A DNA stretch of 64,000 nt from Arthrobacter echini (GTDB lineage Bacteria; Actinomycetota; Actinomycetes; Actinomycetales; Micrococcaceae). The position numbers were made by a program, and so were the translations under genes. The stretch is from positions 744,001-808,000 of the forward strand of contig NZ_VSLD01000001.1 of assembly GCF_008107445.1 (NCBI RefSeq). The letters run 5' to 3'. This document shows, one piece after another, positions 16,892-28,288 of this stretch (the first letter of the stretch is position 1; every line of letters starts with the position of its first letter). The notes beneath the pieces are model-generated. The model was not told the DNA's origin, made no database searches, and saw only the letters and a program-made list of their open reading frames with translations.

Positions 16892-17788
16892 ATGCACATC
16901 GGCCTCATCGGACTCGGCAAAATGGGCTTCAACATGAGGGACCGCCTGCGCGAGCAGGGTATCGAGGTCACAGGGTTCGATCGTGATCCCGAGCTCACCG
17001 ATGTCACTACCCTGGATGGCCTCGTGTCCGCGTTGCCTTCCCCGAGGATCATCTGGGTGATGGTGCCGGCTGGACAGATCACCGACGGAGTAGTCCACGA
17101 GCTGTCGGAAGCCCTCTCCGAGGGCGATCTGGTCATCGACGGCGGAAACTCCAAATTCAGCGATGACCAGATCCATGCGACGCTGCTGGCCCAGCGGGGT
17201 ATCAGATTCGTGGACTGCGGTGTATCGGGCGGCGTCTGGGGTCTGGCGAACGGGTACGGTCTGATGGCCGGCGGTAGCACGGAGGACATCGAGCTCGCCA
17301 TGCCGATCTTCGATGCGCTGCGACCGGAGGGTGACCGCGCGGAGAGCTTCGTCCACGTGGGGGACATCGGCGCCGGCCACTACGCGAAGATGGTGCACAA
17401 CGGTATCGAGTACGGCCTCATGCAGTCCTACGCCGAAGGTTATGAACTGCTGGAAGCGAAGGGCATCGTCAGGGACGTCCACGGGACGTTCGCGGCATGG
17501 CAGAAGGGAACTGTCGTACGATCCTGGTTGCTGGATCTCCTCGTCAAGGCGCTCGAGGAAGACCCGAACCTCTCCCGGATCGCAGGGTACGTCGAGGATT
17601 CCGGGGAAGGCCGCTGGACAGTCGAGGAAGCCATCGCGAACAGCGTTCCCGCTCCCGCCATCACCGCCGCCCTCTTCGCACGGTTCTCCTCGCGGCAGGA
17701 GGACGCTCCGGCGATGAAGATGGTGGCTGCGCTTCGCCAGCAGTTCGGAGGGCATGCGGTCAAGCCCTCACGGCAGCCCCCTGGGTAA
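16892..17788 (+). CDS. gnd: 6-phosphogluconate dehydrogenase, decarboxylating (short type)
   Basis: Oxidises 6-phosphogluconate to ribulose 5-phosphate and CO2 in the pentose phosphate pathway. At 298 residues it belongs to the short GndA/YqeC-like class rather than the 470-residue class; cofactor preference cannot be settled by eye. It has the N-terminal dinucleotide motif GLGKMGFNM, the substrate signature VIDGGNSKFSDD, and HYAKMVHNGIEYGLMQ with the catalytic lysine. AGAAGGAGAAG precedes the ATG. Its place between dnaN and recF is conserved in Actinobacteria; gluconate kinase further along feeds the same pathway. Confidence 0.93.
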   Translation: MHIGLIGLGKMGFNMRDRLREQGIEVTGFDRDPELTDVTTLDGLVSALPSPRIIWVMVPAGQITDGVVHELSEALSEGDLVIDGGNSKFSDDQIHATLLAQRGIRFVDCGVSGGVWGLANGYGLMAGGSTEDIELAMPIFDALRPEGDRAESFVHVGDIGAGHYAKMVHNGIEYGLMQSYAEGYELLEAKGIVRDVHGTFAAWQKGTVVRSWLLDLLVKALEEDPNLSRIAGYVEDSGEGRWTVEEAIANSVPAPAITAALFARFSSRQEDAPAMKMVAALRQQFGGHAVKPSRQPPG

Positions 17789-17798
17789 GGGGTGACCG

Positions 17799-19049
17799 GT
17801 GTACGTCGAGCACCTCTCGCTCAGCGGATTCCGGAGCTATGAGCAGCTCGATGTCGCGATCGAGCCCGGTGTCACCGTCTTTGTCGGCGCGAACGGTGTG
17901 GGGAAGACCAATATCGTGGAGGCCATCGGGTACCTGGCCACCCTGAGTTCGCACCGCACCGCAATGGATCGACCGTTGGTGGCCTTCGGCCACGAGCGTG
18001 CAATCATCCGCGGAAAGCTCGTTCGCGGAACGCAGCGCACCAGCGTCGAGGTGGAGATCAACGTCGATACCGCGAACAGGGCACGGATCAACCGGGCGAA
18101 TCCGGTACGAGCGAGGGACGCCGCAGGGATTCTACGGTCCGTCCTGTTCGCACCCGAAGATCTCTCCCTCGTCAAGGCCGAACCATCCGTCCGTCGTCGC
18201 TATCTCGACGAGGTCCTGGTAGCACTGGTCCCTCATCACGCATCCCTCCGTACCGACTACGAACGCGTCCTCAAACAACGCAATGCACTGCTGAAGTCCG
18301 CACGGGCAGCGGGTCGGTTCTCCACCGCCCACGAGGCGACCCTCGACGTCTGGGACCAGCATCTCGTGGAGGCCGGGGTGCTTCTGCTGTCAGCACGCCT
18401 TCGCCTGGTGGAGCAGCTCCGCCCCCTGGTGGTGCGTGCGTACGGGCAGCTGACCGATGGATCCAAAGGCGTGGACATCCGCTACTCCTCGAGTGTCTCG
18501 TCGTCCGGTGAGCTACTCATGTCGGACGACGACGTCGGGGCCGCGCTCCCTGTCCGCGACGAGGGCCTGACACACCTCACGGACTCCGAGCTCAGGGAAC
18601 TGTTCGCCGCGGATCTGCTCCGTCACCGCCGCAAGGAACTGGATCGGGGTATCTCCCTCGTGGGGCCGCACCGCGATGAGCTCGGTCTGACACTGGGGAG
18701 TGCGCCGGTGAAGGGCTATGCCTCCCATGGTGAAACCTGGTCGATGGCAATCGCTCTTCGGCTGGCATCCTACTATCTGCTGTTGGAGGACGGTCGGACT
18801 GCCGGGGCGGAACCGGTCCTCATCCTGGACGACGTATTCGCGGAGCTGGATGTCCAGCGACGGTCACGCCTCGCCGCGATCGTCGGCTCGGCGGAGCAGG
18901 TACTCATCACCGCGGCCGTGGTGGAGGACATCCCCGAGACTCTCATGGGGCGTCGAATCAGTGTCGTTCCCGGGGGGATCGATCTCCAGGACGGTTTCGA
19001 CGGCGATCGAGGACCGGCACTCCCCCACGGGGAGGGTACGGATGACTGA
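17799..19049 (+). CDS. recF: DNA replication and repair protein RecF
   Basis: ABC-type ATPase acting with RecO and RecR to load RecA at gaps. 416 residues from a GTG start 10 bases after gnd. Walker A GANGVGKTNIVEAI near residue 30, the signature SHGETWSMAIALRLA and Walker B VLILDDVFAELD are intact. The last 8 bases overlap the next gene. The C-terminal 40 residues are unconserved. Confidence 0.95.
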   Translation: MYVEHLSLSGFRSYEQLDVAIEPGVTVFVGANGVGKTNIVEAIGYLATLSSHRTAMDRPLVAFGHERAIIRGKLVRGTQRTSVEVEINVDTANRARINRANPVRARDAAGILRSVLFAPEDLSLVKAEPSVRRRYLDEVLVALVPHHASLRTDYERVLKQRNALLKSARAAGRFSTAHEATLDVWDQHLVEAGVLLLSARLRLVEQLRPLVVRAYGQLTDGSKGVDIRYSSSVSSSGELLMSDDDVGAALPVRDEGLTHLTDSELRELFAADLLRHRRKELDRGISLVGPHRDELGLTLGSAPVKGYASHGETWSMAIALRLASYYLLLEDGRTAGAEPVLILDDVFAELDVQRRSRLAAIVGSAEQVLITAAVVEDIPETLMGRRISVVPGGIDLQDGFDGDRGPALPHGEGTDD

Positions 19050-19575
19050 CATCCCGCCGGTCGGGGAACAGCCGGAGCAGGAGAATCAGGACGCGCCCCA
19101 GGCCCTGCTGAACAGGTTGCGGGATGCATCGCGCGCCAGGGGAACACCGCGAGACACCGGGAACAGAGCGCGCGGAGAGGCATCACGGCGCGGGTATATA
19201 CCTACTTCGACATATGCTGGCCGCGATCCCGAGGGTGTCGGGAATGTCTTCTCGCGCATGCTCGCAGAACGCGGATGGAAGTCCCCCGTGGCGATCGGTG
19301 CGGTACTGAGTCGCTGGCACGAGATCGTGGGTCGTGACATCGCAGCCCACTGCGTGCCCGAGAGTTTCGACGCGGACACCGTCCTGGTGCGATGCGACTC
19401 GACGGCATGGGCCACCCAGGTACGGCTGATCACGCCTCAGGTGCTCCAGCGTTTCGAGACCGAACTGGGTGCGGGAGTGGTGAAGAAGCTGTCAGTGATC
19501 GGCCCCGCGGGCCCGAGTTGGCGCAAGGGTGGTCGATCCGTCCCCGGAAGGGGTCCGCGGGACACCTACGGGTAG
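19042..19575 (+). CDS. DUF721 family protein (DciA-like)
   Basis: 177 residues from the ATG at 19042, overlapping recF by 8 bases. The first 65 residues are polar and Arg-rich, then a conserved domain with GWKSPVAIGAVLSRWHEIVG and AWATQVRLITPQVLQR. The family includes DciA, a loader of the replicative helicase in bacteria lacking DnaC/DnaI, and the location between recF and gyrB fits a replication role. The helicase-loader function is inference; the family assignment is firm. Confidence 0.88.
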   Translation: MTDIPPVGEQPEQENQDAPQALLNRLRDASRARGTPRDTGNRARGEASRRGYIPTSTYAGRDPEGVGNVFSRMLAERGWKSPVAIGAVLSRWHEIVGRDIAAHCVPESFDADTVLVRCDSTAWATQVRLITPQVLQRFETELGAGVVKKLSVIGPAGPSWRKGGRSVPGRGPRDTYG

Positions 19576-19587
19576 TGACAGCGTGAT

Positions 19588-19608
19588 CCGCCCACGATCC
19601 GTGGGCGG
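19588..19608 (+). terminator. Candidate terminator after the dnaN-recF group
   Basis: CCGCCCAC and GTGGGCGG form an 8-base-pair stem with a 5-base loop 12 bases after the DUF721 stop. No T-tract follows, so termination may be partial. Confidence 0.5.
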
Positions 19609-19735
19609 CCCGCAGCCCTCGTGGGGGTGCCGTGGTCGTATCGGGGCTCGTAGGTGGGGCCGACAAGCACTCTGGACCGGCTTTACTGCCCAGTGAGGGC
19701 TGCTTCGTGCGCGATTGTAGCCCTCCACGGGGTAG

Positions 19736-21847
<2,112 letters not shown>

Positions 21848-21990
21848 GTGCCGGTACCCGGCATCTTGCCGGCGCAACGAAATTCGCTCGTTCCTCGCGA
21901 ATATTAAAGCGCCTACACAAGACGCCGGGCACAGGCAGCCGGCCGCGTCCACTCTGCGGCGGAGAACTTCTTCACGAACGGAACTGAATC

Positions 21991-24660
21991 ATGACTGATG
22001 AGACCATCGGCAACGGCCCGGACGAGCCCATCGAGGGCGAGGTCCTGACCGACCGCATCGAGCAGGTGGACCTGCAGACCGAGATGCAGCGGTCCTATCT
22101 GGACTACGCCATGGCGGTCATCGTGGGACGCGCGCTGCCGGACGTCCGCGATGGTCTCAAGCCCGTGCACCGCCGCGTCCTGTATGCCATGTTCGACGGC
22201 GGGTACCGGCCGGACCGGTCGTTCAACAAGTGTGCCCGCGTGGTGGGCGAGGTCATGGGCCAGTACCACCCGCACGGCGACTCGGCGATCTACGATGCGC
22301 TGGTCCGGCTGATCCAGGACTGGACCATGCGCTACCCCCTCGCTCTGGGGCAGGGCAACTTCGGCTCACCGGGTAATGATGGCGCGGCTGCCCCCCGGTA
22401 CACGGAGACGAAGATGGCGCCCCTTGCCATGGAGATGGTGAGGGACATCGACGAGGAGACCGTCGACTTCCAGGACAATTACGACGGCAAGAACCAGGAA
22501 CCGACGATCCTGCCGTCACGCTTCCCGAATCTGCTCGTGAACGGATCCTCCGGTATCGCCGTCGGCATGGCCACGAACATCCCCCCGCACAACCTGCGGG
22601 AGGTCGCCGAGGGTGTCCAGTGGTACCTGGAGAATCCGATGGCCTCCCGGGAGGAACTGCTCGAGGCACTGATCCTGCGGATCAAGGGACCCGACTTCCC
22701 CACCGGCGCGCAGATCCTCGGCCACCGGGGTATCGAGGACGCGTACCGGACCGGGCGGGGGTCCATCACCATGCGAGCGGTGGTGAACGTCGAGGAGATC
22801 CAGAACCGCACGTGTCTCGTGGTGACCGAGCTTCCCTACCAGGCCAACCCGGACAATCTCGCGATCAAGATCGCCGAGCTGGTCAAGGACGGCAAGATCA
22901 GCGGTATCGCCGATCTGCGCGACGAGACCTCGGGCCGGACCGGCCAGCGCCTGGTGATCGTCCTCAAGCGCGACGCCATCGCCAAGGTGGTCCTGAACAA
23001 CCTCTACAAGCACACGCAACTGCAGGACAACTTCAGTGCCAACATGCTCGCCATCGTGGACGACGTGCCCCGCACCCTCAGCCTGGACGCGTTCATCCGA
23101 CACTGGGTGACCCACCAGCTCGAGGTCATCGTGCGGCGCACGCGGTACAGGCTGCGCAAGGCCGAGGAGGAGGCCCATATCCTCCGTGGCCTGCTCAAGG
23201 CACTCGATGCCCTCGACGAGGTCATCGCCCTGATCCGCGCGTCCTCCACCACGGAGGAGGCACGCGACGGGCTGATCACCCTGCTGTCCATCGACGAGCT
23301 CCAGGCCACGGCCATCCTGAACATGCAGCTGCGTCGACTGGCTGCGCTGGAGCGGCAGAAGATCCAGGACCGCCACGCCGAGCTGGAGTCGATGATCGTC
23401 GAGTTCCACCGCATCCTCGCCTCCGAGGACGTTCAGCGCGGCATCGTCAGCACGGAGCTCGCCGAGATCGTCGCCAAGTTCGGCGACGACCGACGGACAG
23501 AGATCCTCCAGGGCTACGACGGCGACATGAGCATGGAGGACCTGATCCCCGAGGAGGAGATGGTCGTCACGATCACGCGCGGTGGCTACGTGAAGCGCAC
23601 GCGCAGTGACAACTACCGCCAGCAGGCGCGTGGGGGCAAGGGCATCAAGGGAGCGCAGCTCCGGGGCGACGACGTCGTCGAGCATTTCTTCGTCACCACC
23701 ACGCATCACTGGCTGCTGTTCTTCACGAATCTCGGTCGGGTCTACCGTGCCAAGGCCTACGAACTCATGGAGGCCGGCCGCGACGCGAAGGGTCAGCACG
23801 TGGCCAATCTGCTCGCCTTCCAGCCCGACGAGACCATTGCGCAGGTGCTGGATCTGCGCGACTACCAGCAGTCGCCCTATCTCGTCCTGGCGACCAGGCG
23901 GGGACTGGTCAAGAAGACCCGCCTCGAGGACTACGACACCAACCGGACGGCGGGCGTGATCGCCATCAACCTGCGCGACAACGACGAACTCGTCTCTGCG
24001 CAGCTGGTCTCCAGCACGGACGACATCATGCTCGTCTCGCGGAAGGGCCAGTCCATCCGCTTCACGGCCGACGACGACGCGCTGCGTCCCATGGGGCGCG
24101 CGACGTCGGGTGTGACCGGGATGAAGTTCCGCAACGACGACGAACTTCTCGCCGCGAAGGTGGTCACGGACAACTCGTTCGTCTTCATCGTCACCGAGGG
24201 TGGGTTCGCCAAGCGGACCAGGGTCGATGACTACCGCGTGCAGGGGCGCGGGGGCCTCGGTATCAAGGTGGCCAAACTCGCGGAGGAGCGGGGGGACCTC
24301 GTGGGAGCACTCGTGGTCCAGGAGGAGGACGAGGTGCTCGTGGTGATGGGCGGCGGCAAGGTGGTCCGTTCCGCGGTGGCCGGTGTTCCTGCCAAGGGGC
24401 GCGACACCATGGGCGTCATCTTCGCCAAGCCGGACAAGGCCGACCGCATCATCGCCGTGGCCCGCAACAGCGAACGCAGCGTTGCCGTCGAGGAGGGTCT
24501 GATCGACGATCCGGCGCAGGCCAGCCCGGACGTCGACGTCATCGGGACCGTGGAACCGGCCGGGGATTCCGTGGGGTTCTCGGGGGATGAAGTACCGTTG
24601 TCGACAGAGGACGTGGCTGAGTCAGATGCTGGGTCGCCGGAACACGGAGGTAGCGAGTGA
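21991..24660 (+). CDS. gyrA: DNA gyrase subunit A
   Basis: Breakage-reunion subunit of gyrase. 889 residues. The catalytic tyrosine is Tyr137 in [10 protein letters not shown]; the quinolone-resistance region reads [15 protein letters not shown], with Ser98 and Asp102 at the two resistance positions, i.e. unmutated. The C-terminal pinwheel contains the gyrase box [11 protein letters not shown] roughly 60-residue acidic tail follows the last blade. The stop overlaps the start of the DUF3566 gene (GTGA). Confidence 0.97.
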   Translation: MTDETIGNGPDEPIEGEVLTDRIEQVDLQTEMQRSYLDYAMAVIVGRALPDVRDGLKPVHRRVLYAMFDGGYRPDRSFNKCARVVGEVMGQYHPHGDSAIYDALVRLIQDWTMRYPLALGQGNFGSPGNDGAAAPRYTETKMAPLAMEMVRDIDEETVDFQDNYDGKNQEPTILPSRFPNLLVNGSSGIAVGMATNIPPHNLREVAEGVQWYLENPMASREELLEALILRIKGPDFPTGAQILGHRGIEDAYRTGRGSITMRAVVNVEEIQNRTCLVVTELPYQANPDNLAIKIAELVKDGKISGIADLRDETSGRTGQRLVIVLKRDAIAKVVLNNLYKHTQLQDNFSANMLAIVDDVPRTLSLDAFIRHWVTHQLEVIVRRTRYRLRKAEEEAHILRGLLKALDALDEVIALIRASSTTEEARDGLITLLSIDELQATAILNMQLRRLAALERQKIQDRHAELESMIVEFHRILASEDVQRGIVSTELAEIVAKFGDDRRTEILQGYDGDMSMEDLIPEEEMVVTITRGGYVKRTRSDNYRQQARGGKGIKGAQLRGDDVVEHFFVTTTHHWLLFFTNLGRVYRAKAYELMEAGRDAKGQHVANLLAFQPDETIAQVLDLRDYQQSPYLVLATRRGLVKKTRLEDYDTNRTAGVIAINLRDNDELVSAQLVSSTDDIMLVSRKGQSIRFTADDDALRPMGRATSGVTGMKFRNDDELLAAKVVTDNSFVFIVTEGGFAKRTRVDDYRVQGRGGLGIKVAKLAEERGDLVGALVVQEEDEVLVVMGGGKVVRSAVAGVPAKGRDTMGVIFAKPDKADRIIAVARNSERSVAVEEGLIDDPAQASPDVDVIGTVEPAGDSVGFSGDEVPLSTEDVAESDAGSPEHGGSE

Positions 24661-25175
24661 GCTCGGGCAGCACCAATCCGCGATCGTCGGGCGGTCAAGT
24701 ACGGACACCGGGGTCGACGCCGCGAGTGGGCCCCCCACGCCCGGCGCAGCGGCCGGCGTCCACGGGAAACCAGGGCAAACCCGGGCTCGTGAAGCCGGCC
24801 CCGAAGGCGAAGGCACGCAAGGCGCGCCTGCTCGTGAGCAAGGTGGATCCGTGGTCGGTCCTGAAGATGTCGTTCCTGCTCTCGGTCGCCCTGGGCATCG
24901 TCACGGTGGTCGCCTCGTTCGTGATCTGGACCGTGCTGGATCTGACGGGCATCTTCGACGGGGTGAACCAGCTCCTGAGCGAGATCGCAGGATCCGAGAG
25001 CGGTGGCTTCGATCTTCGGGAGTTCGCATCCCTGGCCCAGGTCCTCTCGTTCGCCACCATCATCGCGGTGGTGAACGTGGTGCTCCTGACAGCGCTGGCC
25101 ATGCTCTCGGCCGTGCTGTACAACATCGCCTCGAGCCTCGTGGGTGGTATCGGCGTCACGCTCACCGACGACTAG
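24657..25175 (+). CDS. DUF3566 membrane protein
   Basis: 172 residues from a GTG that overlaps the gyrA stop by 4 bases; CGGAGG lies 7 bases upstream. Residues 1-60 are Pro/Ser/Gly-rich and probably disordered, then [18 protein letters not shown] starts a two-helix membrane domain (about 72-95 and 120-148). The family is restricted to Actinobacteria and is almost always found right after gyrA. Function unknown. Confidence 0.9.
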   Translation: MSSGSTNPRSSGGQVRTPGSTPRVGPPRPAQRPASTGNQGKPGLVKPAPKAKARKARLLVSKVDPWSVLKMSFLLSVALGIVTVVASFVIWTVLDLTGIFDGVNQLLSEIAGSESGGFDLREFASLAQVLSFATIIAVVNVVLLTALAMLSAVLYNIASSLVGGIGVTLTDD

Positions 25176-25200
25176 GGCCGATCACGCTCAGCGGCCTGAT

Positions 25201-25230
25201 TTGAGTAATCGAGAATCACTACGGTAAAGT
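25201..25230 (+). promoter_or_regulatory. Probable promoter of tRNA-Ile
   Basis: TTGAGT at 25201-25206 and TAAAGT at 25225-25230 are 18 bases apart, placing the start about 20 bases before the mature tRNA. Confidence 0.55.
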
Positions 25231-25255
25231 CATTTCTTGGCCCGTAGCGGTATGG

Positions 25256-25329
25256 GGGCGTATAGCTCAGGCGGTTAGAGCGCTTCGCTGATAACGAAGA
25301 GGTCCCAGGTTCAAGTCCTGGTACGCCCA
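25256..25329 (+). tRNA. tRNA-Ile (GAT)
   Basis: 74 bases. Acceptor stem GGGCGTA pairs with TACGCCC, anticodon GAT at 25290-25292 in a CTTCG/CGAAG stem, T-arm CCAGG-TTCAAGT-CCTGG. Discriminator A; no encoded CCA. Confidence 0.97.
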
Positions 25330-25367
25330 CGGATCCGCCACTCGCAGGCACTCGTCAGGAGGCAGTT

Positions 25368-25483
25368 GTGAAGAAGTTGCTCGTTGCAGCAGCGGCCGCA
25401 GCAGGTGTCTTCGTCTACACGCGGTGGCAGGGTGCGGTGAAGGAAAAAAGGTATGGAGCAACGCGACGGATTCCGTCGCGTAG
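25368..25483 (+). pseudogene. DLW-39 family small protein, frameshifted at an A6 run
   Basis: Starting at the GTG at 25368 the reading frame gives MKKLLVAAAAAAGVFVYTRW and continues to VKEK, the N-terminus of the actinobacterial DLW-39 family, then leaves the family. In the -1 frame from the six A's at 25444-25449 it continues KVWSNATDSVA and stops at 25481-25483, the expected family C-terminus, giving 38 residues in total. So one base is missing relative to a continuous gene, or the ribosome slips back one base at AAA AAG. The unshifted frame instead runs on through the following tRNA gene, which is not credible. Position between tRNA-Ile and tRNA-Ala is the family's usual one. Confidence 0.8.
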
Positions 25484-25518
25484 CACGATAGGTCCACCCG
25501 TTCCGGTGGATACTTCTC

Positions 25519-25591
25519 GGGGGCATGGCGCAATTGGTAGCGCACCTGCTTTGCAAGCAGGGGGTTCGGGGTTCGAGTCCCCGTGCCTCCA
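25519..25591 (+). tRNA. tRNA-Ala (TGC)
   Basis: 73 bases. Acceptor GGGGGCA pairs with TGCCTCC (one G-T), anticodon TGC at 25552-25554 in a CCTGC/GCAGG stem, T-arm CGGGG-TTCGAGT-CCCCG. Discriminator A; no encoded CCA. Confidence 0.97.
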
Positions 25592-25597
25592 CCGAAC

Positions 25598-25629
25598 GGT
25601 AGGTCCCGACCGAAAGGTCGGGACCTACC
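25598..25629 (+). terminator. Terminator-like hairpin after tRNA-Ala
   Basis: A perfect 14-base-pair stem (GGTAGGTCCCGACC with its complement) closed by a GAAA tetraloop, 6 bases after the tRNA. It is followed by CCCGTTAA rather than a long T-tract. Confidence 0.8.
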
Positions 25630-25674
25630 CCGTTAAGGGGATGCCAGGGAAATGAAGTGCACTAGGGTGGCCCG

Positions 25675-26592
25675 GTGATCATCTTCCTGTCGATCCTCGG
25701 TGTCATCGGAGTCTCGGCATCCGGCCCCATCATGGCTGCCACCGCCGCTCCGATCCTGGCGATCGCCTTCTGGCGGAATCTGCTCGGTGCCGGTCTGATG
25801 GCGGTACCGACGGTCGTGGCGAAGCGCGCGGAATTCGCCGCGCTGACCGCCCCCGACTACAAGCGGCTCACAATCGCTGCCGTGGCCCTCGCCCTCCACT
25901 TCGTCTGCTTCATCTCCGCACTCAAACTCACGTCGGTCGCCGCAGCGACAGCCCTGGTGTGCCTGCAGGTGGCCTGGATAGCACTGTTCAATTCCCTGCT
26001 GGGCCGCCGGCCGGAGGGTGCCGTGGTGGCCGGCCTCGGAGTGGCCCTGCTCGGCGTCGTCATCATCACCGGTTTCGATCTATCGCTCTCCCGCGAAGCA
26101 CTGCTCGGCGACGTGCTGGCCCTGGCGGGAGGAGCCATGGCTGCGATCTACCAGATGGCCGGCGCCGCCGCGAGGAGAACCATGTCCACCGGCACCTACA
26201 CCACGCTGTGCTACGGGGCCTGCGCGGCGATCCTCGCGGTCCTGTGTGTACTCACAGGGCAGCCGCTCGTGGGTTTCAGCCCAGCCGCCTGGGCAGGGAT
26301 CCTCGCGGTCACCGTCCTGGCGCAGCTCATGGGCCACTCCGTGTTCAACCATCTGCTCGCGGTGATGAGCCCGCTGGTCGTATCGATGATCATCCTGCTG
26401 GAGATTCCGGGTGCGGCGATCCTCGCGGCGGTCTTCCTGGACGAGAAGCTGCCGATCGGGACCTACGGAGGGCTCCTGCTGATCCTCGTCGGTCTGGCAG
26501 TGGTGGTGCGCGGACAGCAACGGACCAGGGGCCGACGTCGACCGCTGGGATCCGAGAACCCCAGCCCGCCGCCCGCTCTCGGCGGAGAATAA
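25675..26592 (+). CDS. EamA/DMT-superfamily transporter
   Basis: 305 residues from a GTG start. Ten hydrophobic helices in two repeats of five, with the second-half motif MSPLVVSMIILLEIPGAAILAAVFLDEKL typical of EamA proteins (key positions about 236-263). The substrate is unknown; family members export amino acids, metabolites or nucleotide sugars. The tail after the last helix is Arg/Pro-rich. Transcribed alone, closed by a bidirectional terminator. Confidence 0.88.
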   Translation: MIIFLSILGVIGVSASGPIMAATAAPILAIAFWRNLLGAGLMAVPTVVAKRAEFAALTAPDYKRLTIAAVALALHFVCFISALKLTSVAAATALVCLQVAWIALFNSLLGRRPEGAVVAGLGVALLGVVIITGFDLSLSREALLGDVLALAGGAMAAIYQMAGAAARRTMSTGTYTTLCYGACAAILAVLCVLTGQPLVGFSPAAWAGILAVTVLAQLMGHSVFNHLLAVMSPLVVSMIILLEIPGAAILAAVFLDEKLPIGTYGGLLLILVGLAVVVRGQQRTRGRRRPLGSENPSPPPALGGE

Positions 26593-26630
26593 CTCACGCC
26601 CTCCACGTGCTTGGGGATCTCCGCCCGGAC

Positions 26631-26667
26631 ATGGAAGGACCCCCGGAAGATCCGGGGGTCCTTCCAT
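26631..26667. terminator. Bidirectional terminator between convergent genes
   Basis: A perfect 17-base-pair stem (ATGGAAGGACCCCCGGA and its complement) with an AGA loop, lying between the EamA gene on the plus strand and the helical membrane protein on the minus strand. Confidence 0.88.
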
Positions 26668-26691
26668 GTCGATGGTGCGGCGACTACCGGA

Positions 26692-27567
26692 TCAGGCGCG
26701 GTGCTCGTCCGTGCCGGTGTTCTTGGTGGTCTCCGGTGCGTTCTTGGTCGCGTTGATCGGAGCCGGCACGTCCGCCTGGGTCTTGGCGTCCGCAGTCTGT
26801 CCCTCGGTGGCGGCCGCGCGATCAGCGGCTTCCTTGATGGTGGCGATGACCTCCTTCGCCTCCTCGGACTTGACGCTGGTCACCGGAGCGGGGGTCGCCT
26901 TGATCGGCGCCGGTGTCTTCCAGGGGTCTTCGACCGGCTTGGAGGCCCGCCATGCGGCAACGCCGGCAACGAGCGCTGCCATGACGATGCCGAAGACCAG
27001 CCAGCCCTTGCCGGACTTGCGCGCCTGGTTCTTCTTCAGGTCCTTCGACGTCTGCTTGGCAGCGGCAGCGAGGCGCTTCTGCGCGTTCTTCACGGTCTTC
27101 TTGTTGCCGGTCACCTTCGTCACGGTCTTCTCCACAGCCGGAGGTACTGTGACACCGGCCAGGGACCGCGACGCCGTGTCGGCGGCTTCTCCGAGCCTGG
27201 TGGACAGCGCGGGGAGGTAGTCGTCCACCACTTTGCCCTTGGCCGATGTGATCGCGGGCCCTGCCTTGTCCAGGGTGCCCTGGAGCTTGGGGGTGGTGTC
27301 GTCGATCAGCTGGGAGAGCCGCGGGCCCACCTTGTCGATCCCGTCCTGGATCTTGGGCGTCACGGCGGAGATTCCCCCGGAGATGCCGTCGGCCGCACGG
27401 CGGTAGGTGTCCTGGAGCGCAGGGCCGGCGGTCTCGATGCCCTTGTCGAGACGCGGCTTCGCCCACCCGTAGGCTGCATCCACGCGGGGCGCTGCCCATT
27501 CACGCACTGCGGTCACTCCGGCAACGACGTCTTCGAGCTCATGGGCAACACGATCGTTCTTCTTCAC
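26692..27567 (-). CDS. Hypothetical protein with amphipathic repeats and one membrane helix
   Basis: Read from the GTG at 27567, which has TTGGAGG six bases upstream; 291 residues. Residues about 10-130 form repeated amphipathic helices with recurring RxLDKGIETAGPAL-, KIQDGIDKVGPRLSQ- and KLQGTLDKAGPAI-like units of about 30 residues. A Lys-rich segment (about 155-190) precedes one membrane helix (WLVFGIVMAALVAGVAAW, about 192-209). The remaining 80 residues are Ala/Pro/Thr/Lys-rich, disordered, and presumably outside. I do not recognise a named family. Convergent with EamA, divergent from the cyclophilin gene. Confidence 0.8.
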   Translation of the reverse strand: MKKNDRVAHELEDVVAGVTAVREWAAPRVDAAYGWAKPRLDKGIETAGPALQDTYRRAADGISGGISAVTPKIQDGIDKVGPRLSQLIDDTTPKLQGTLDKAGPAITSAKGKVVDDYLPALSTRLGEAADTASRSLAGVTVPPAVEKTVTKVTGNKKTVKNAQKRLAAAAKQTSKDLKKNQARKSGKGWLVFGIVMAALVAGVAAWRASKPVEDPWKTPAPIKATPAPVTSVKSEEAKEVIATIKEAADRAAATEGQTADAKTQADVPAPINATKNAPETTKNTGTDEHRA

Positions 27568-27741
27568 AAAAACCTCCAAAAGGGTGCCTACTCGTTGACA
27601 TCAGCCTACGTTGCATGGGCAGGGGGTGCTATCCGGCCGTGCGCAGATATCCATCGGGTTCGGCATTTCACTGTGATTTCACTGTGCGCGGAATGGCACT
27701 GCTCCAGCTTTTTCGCCAGGGCAGCGTGAAAGAATAGAGGG

Positions 27742-28284
27742 ATGACTGCCATTCCAACAGCAAAAGCGACCATCCGTACGAACCAGGGCGAGATCCTCGT
27801 GAACCTCTTCGGCAACCACGCGCCGAAGACCGTCAAGAACTTCACCGGGCTCGCCACCGGCGAGATCACCTGGACCCACCCGAAGACCGGCGAGAAGAGC
27901 AACACCCCGCTCTACGACGGGACCATCTTCCACCGCATCATCAAGGATTTCATGATCCAGGGAGGCGATCCCCTGGGACAGGGAGTAGGCGGCCCCGGTT
28001 ACCAGTTCGACGACGAGATCAATCCCGACCTCACGTTCGGGGAACCGTACAAGCTCGCCATGGCCAATGCAGGGCTCCAGGGCGGACGCGGGACCAACGG
28101 ATCGCAGTTCTTCATCACCTCGGTGCCCACCACCTGGCTGCAGGGCAAGCACACCATCTTCGGCGATGTGACCGATGAGGATTCTCGCGCGGTGGTCGAC
28201 AAGCTCAATTCGATCGCCACCGATATGAGGGACAAGCCCCTCGATGACGTCGTGATCGAGAGCATCACCGTCGAGCAGCTCTGA
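27742..28284 (+). CDS. Peptidyl-prolyl cis-trans isomerase, cyclophilin type
   Basis: Catalyses proline isomerisation during folding; no signal peptide, so cytoplasmic. 180 residues. The active-site blocks FHRIIKDFMIQGGDP, MANAGLQGGRGTNGSQFFIT and LQGKHTIFGDV are intact. Four bases separate it from the rhomboid gene, with which it is probably cotranscribed. Confidence 0.95.
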   Translation: MTAIPTAKATIRTNQGEILVNLFGNHAPKTVKNFTGLATGEITWTHPKTGEKSNTPLYDGTIFHRIIKDFMIQGGDPLGQGVGGPGYQFDDEINPDLTFGEPYKLAMANAGLQGGRGTNGSQFFITSVPTTWLQGKHTIFGDVTDEDSRAVVDKLNSIATDMRDKPLDDVVIESITVEQL

Positions 28285-28288
28285 CCCA

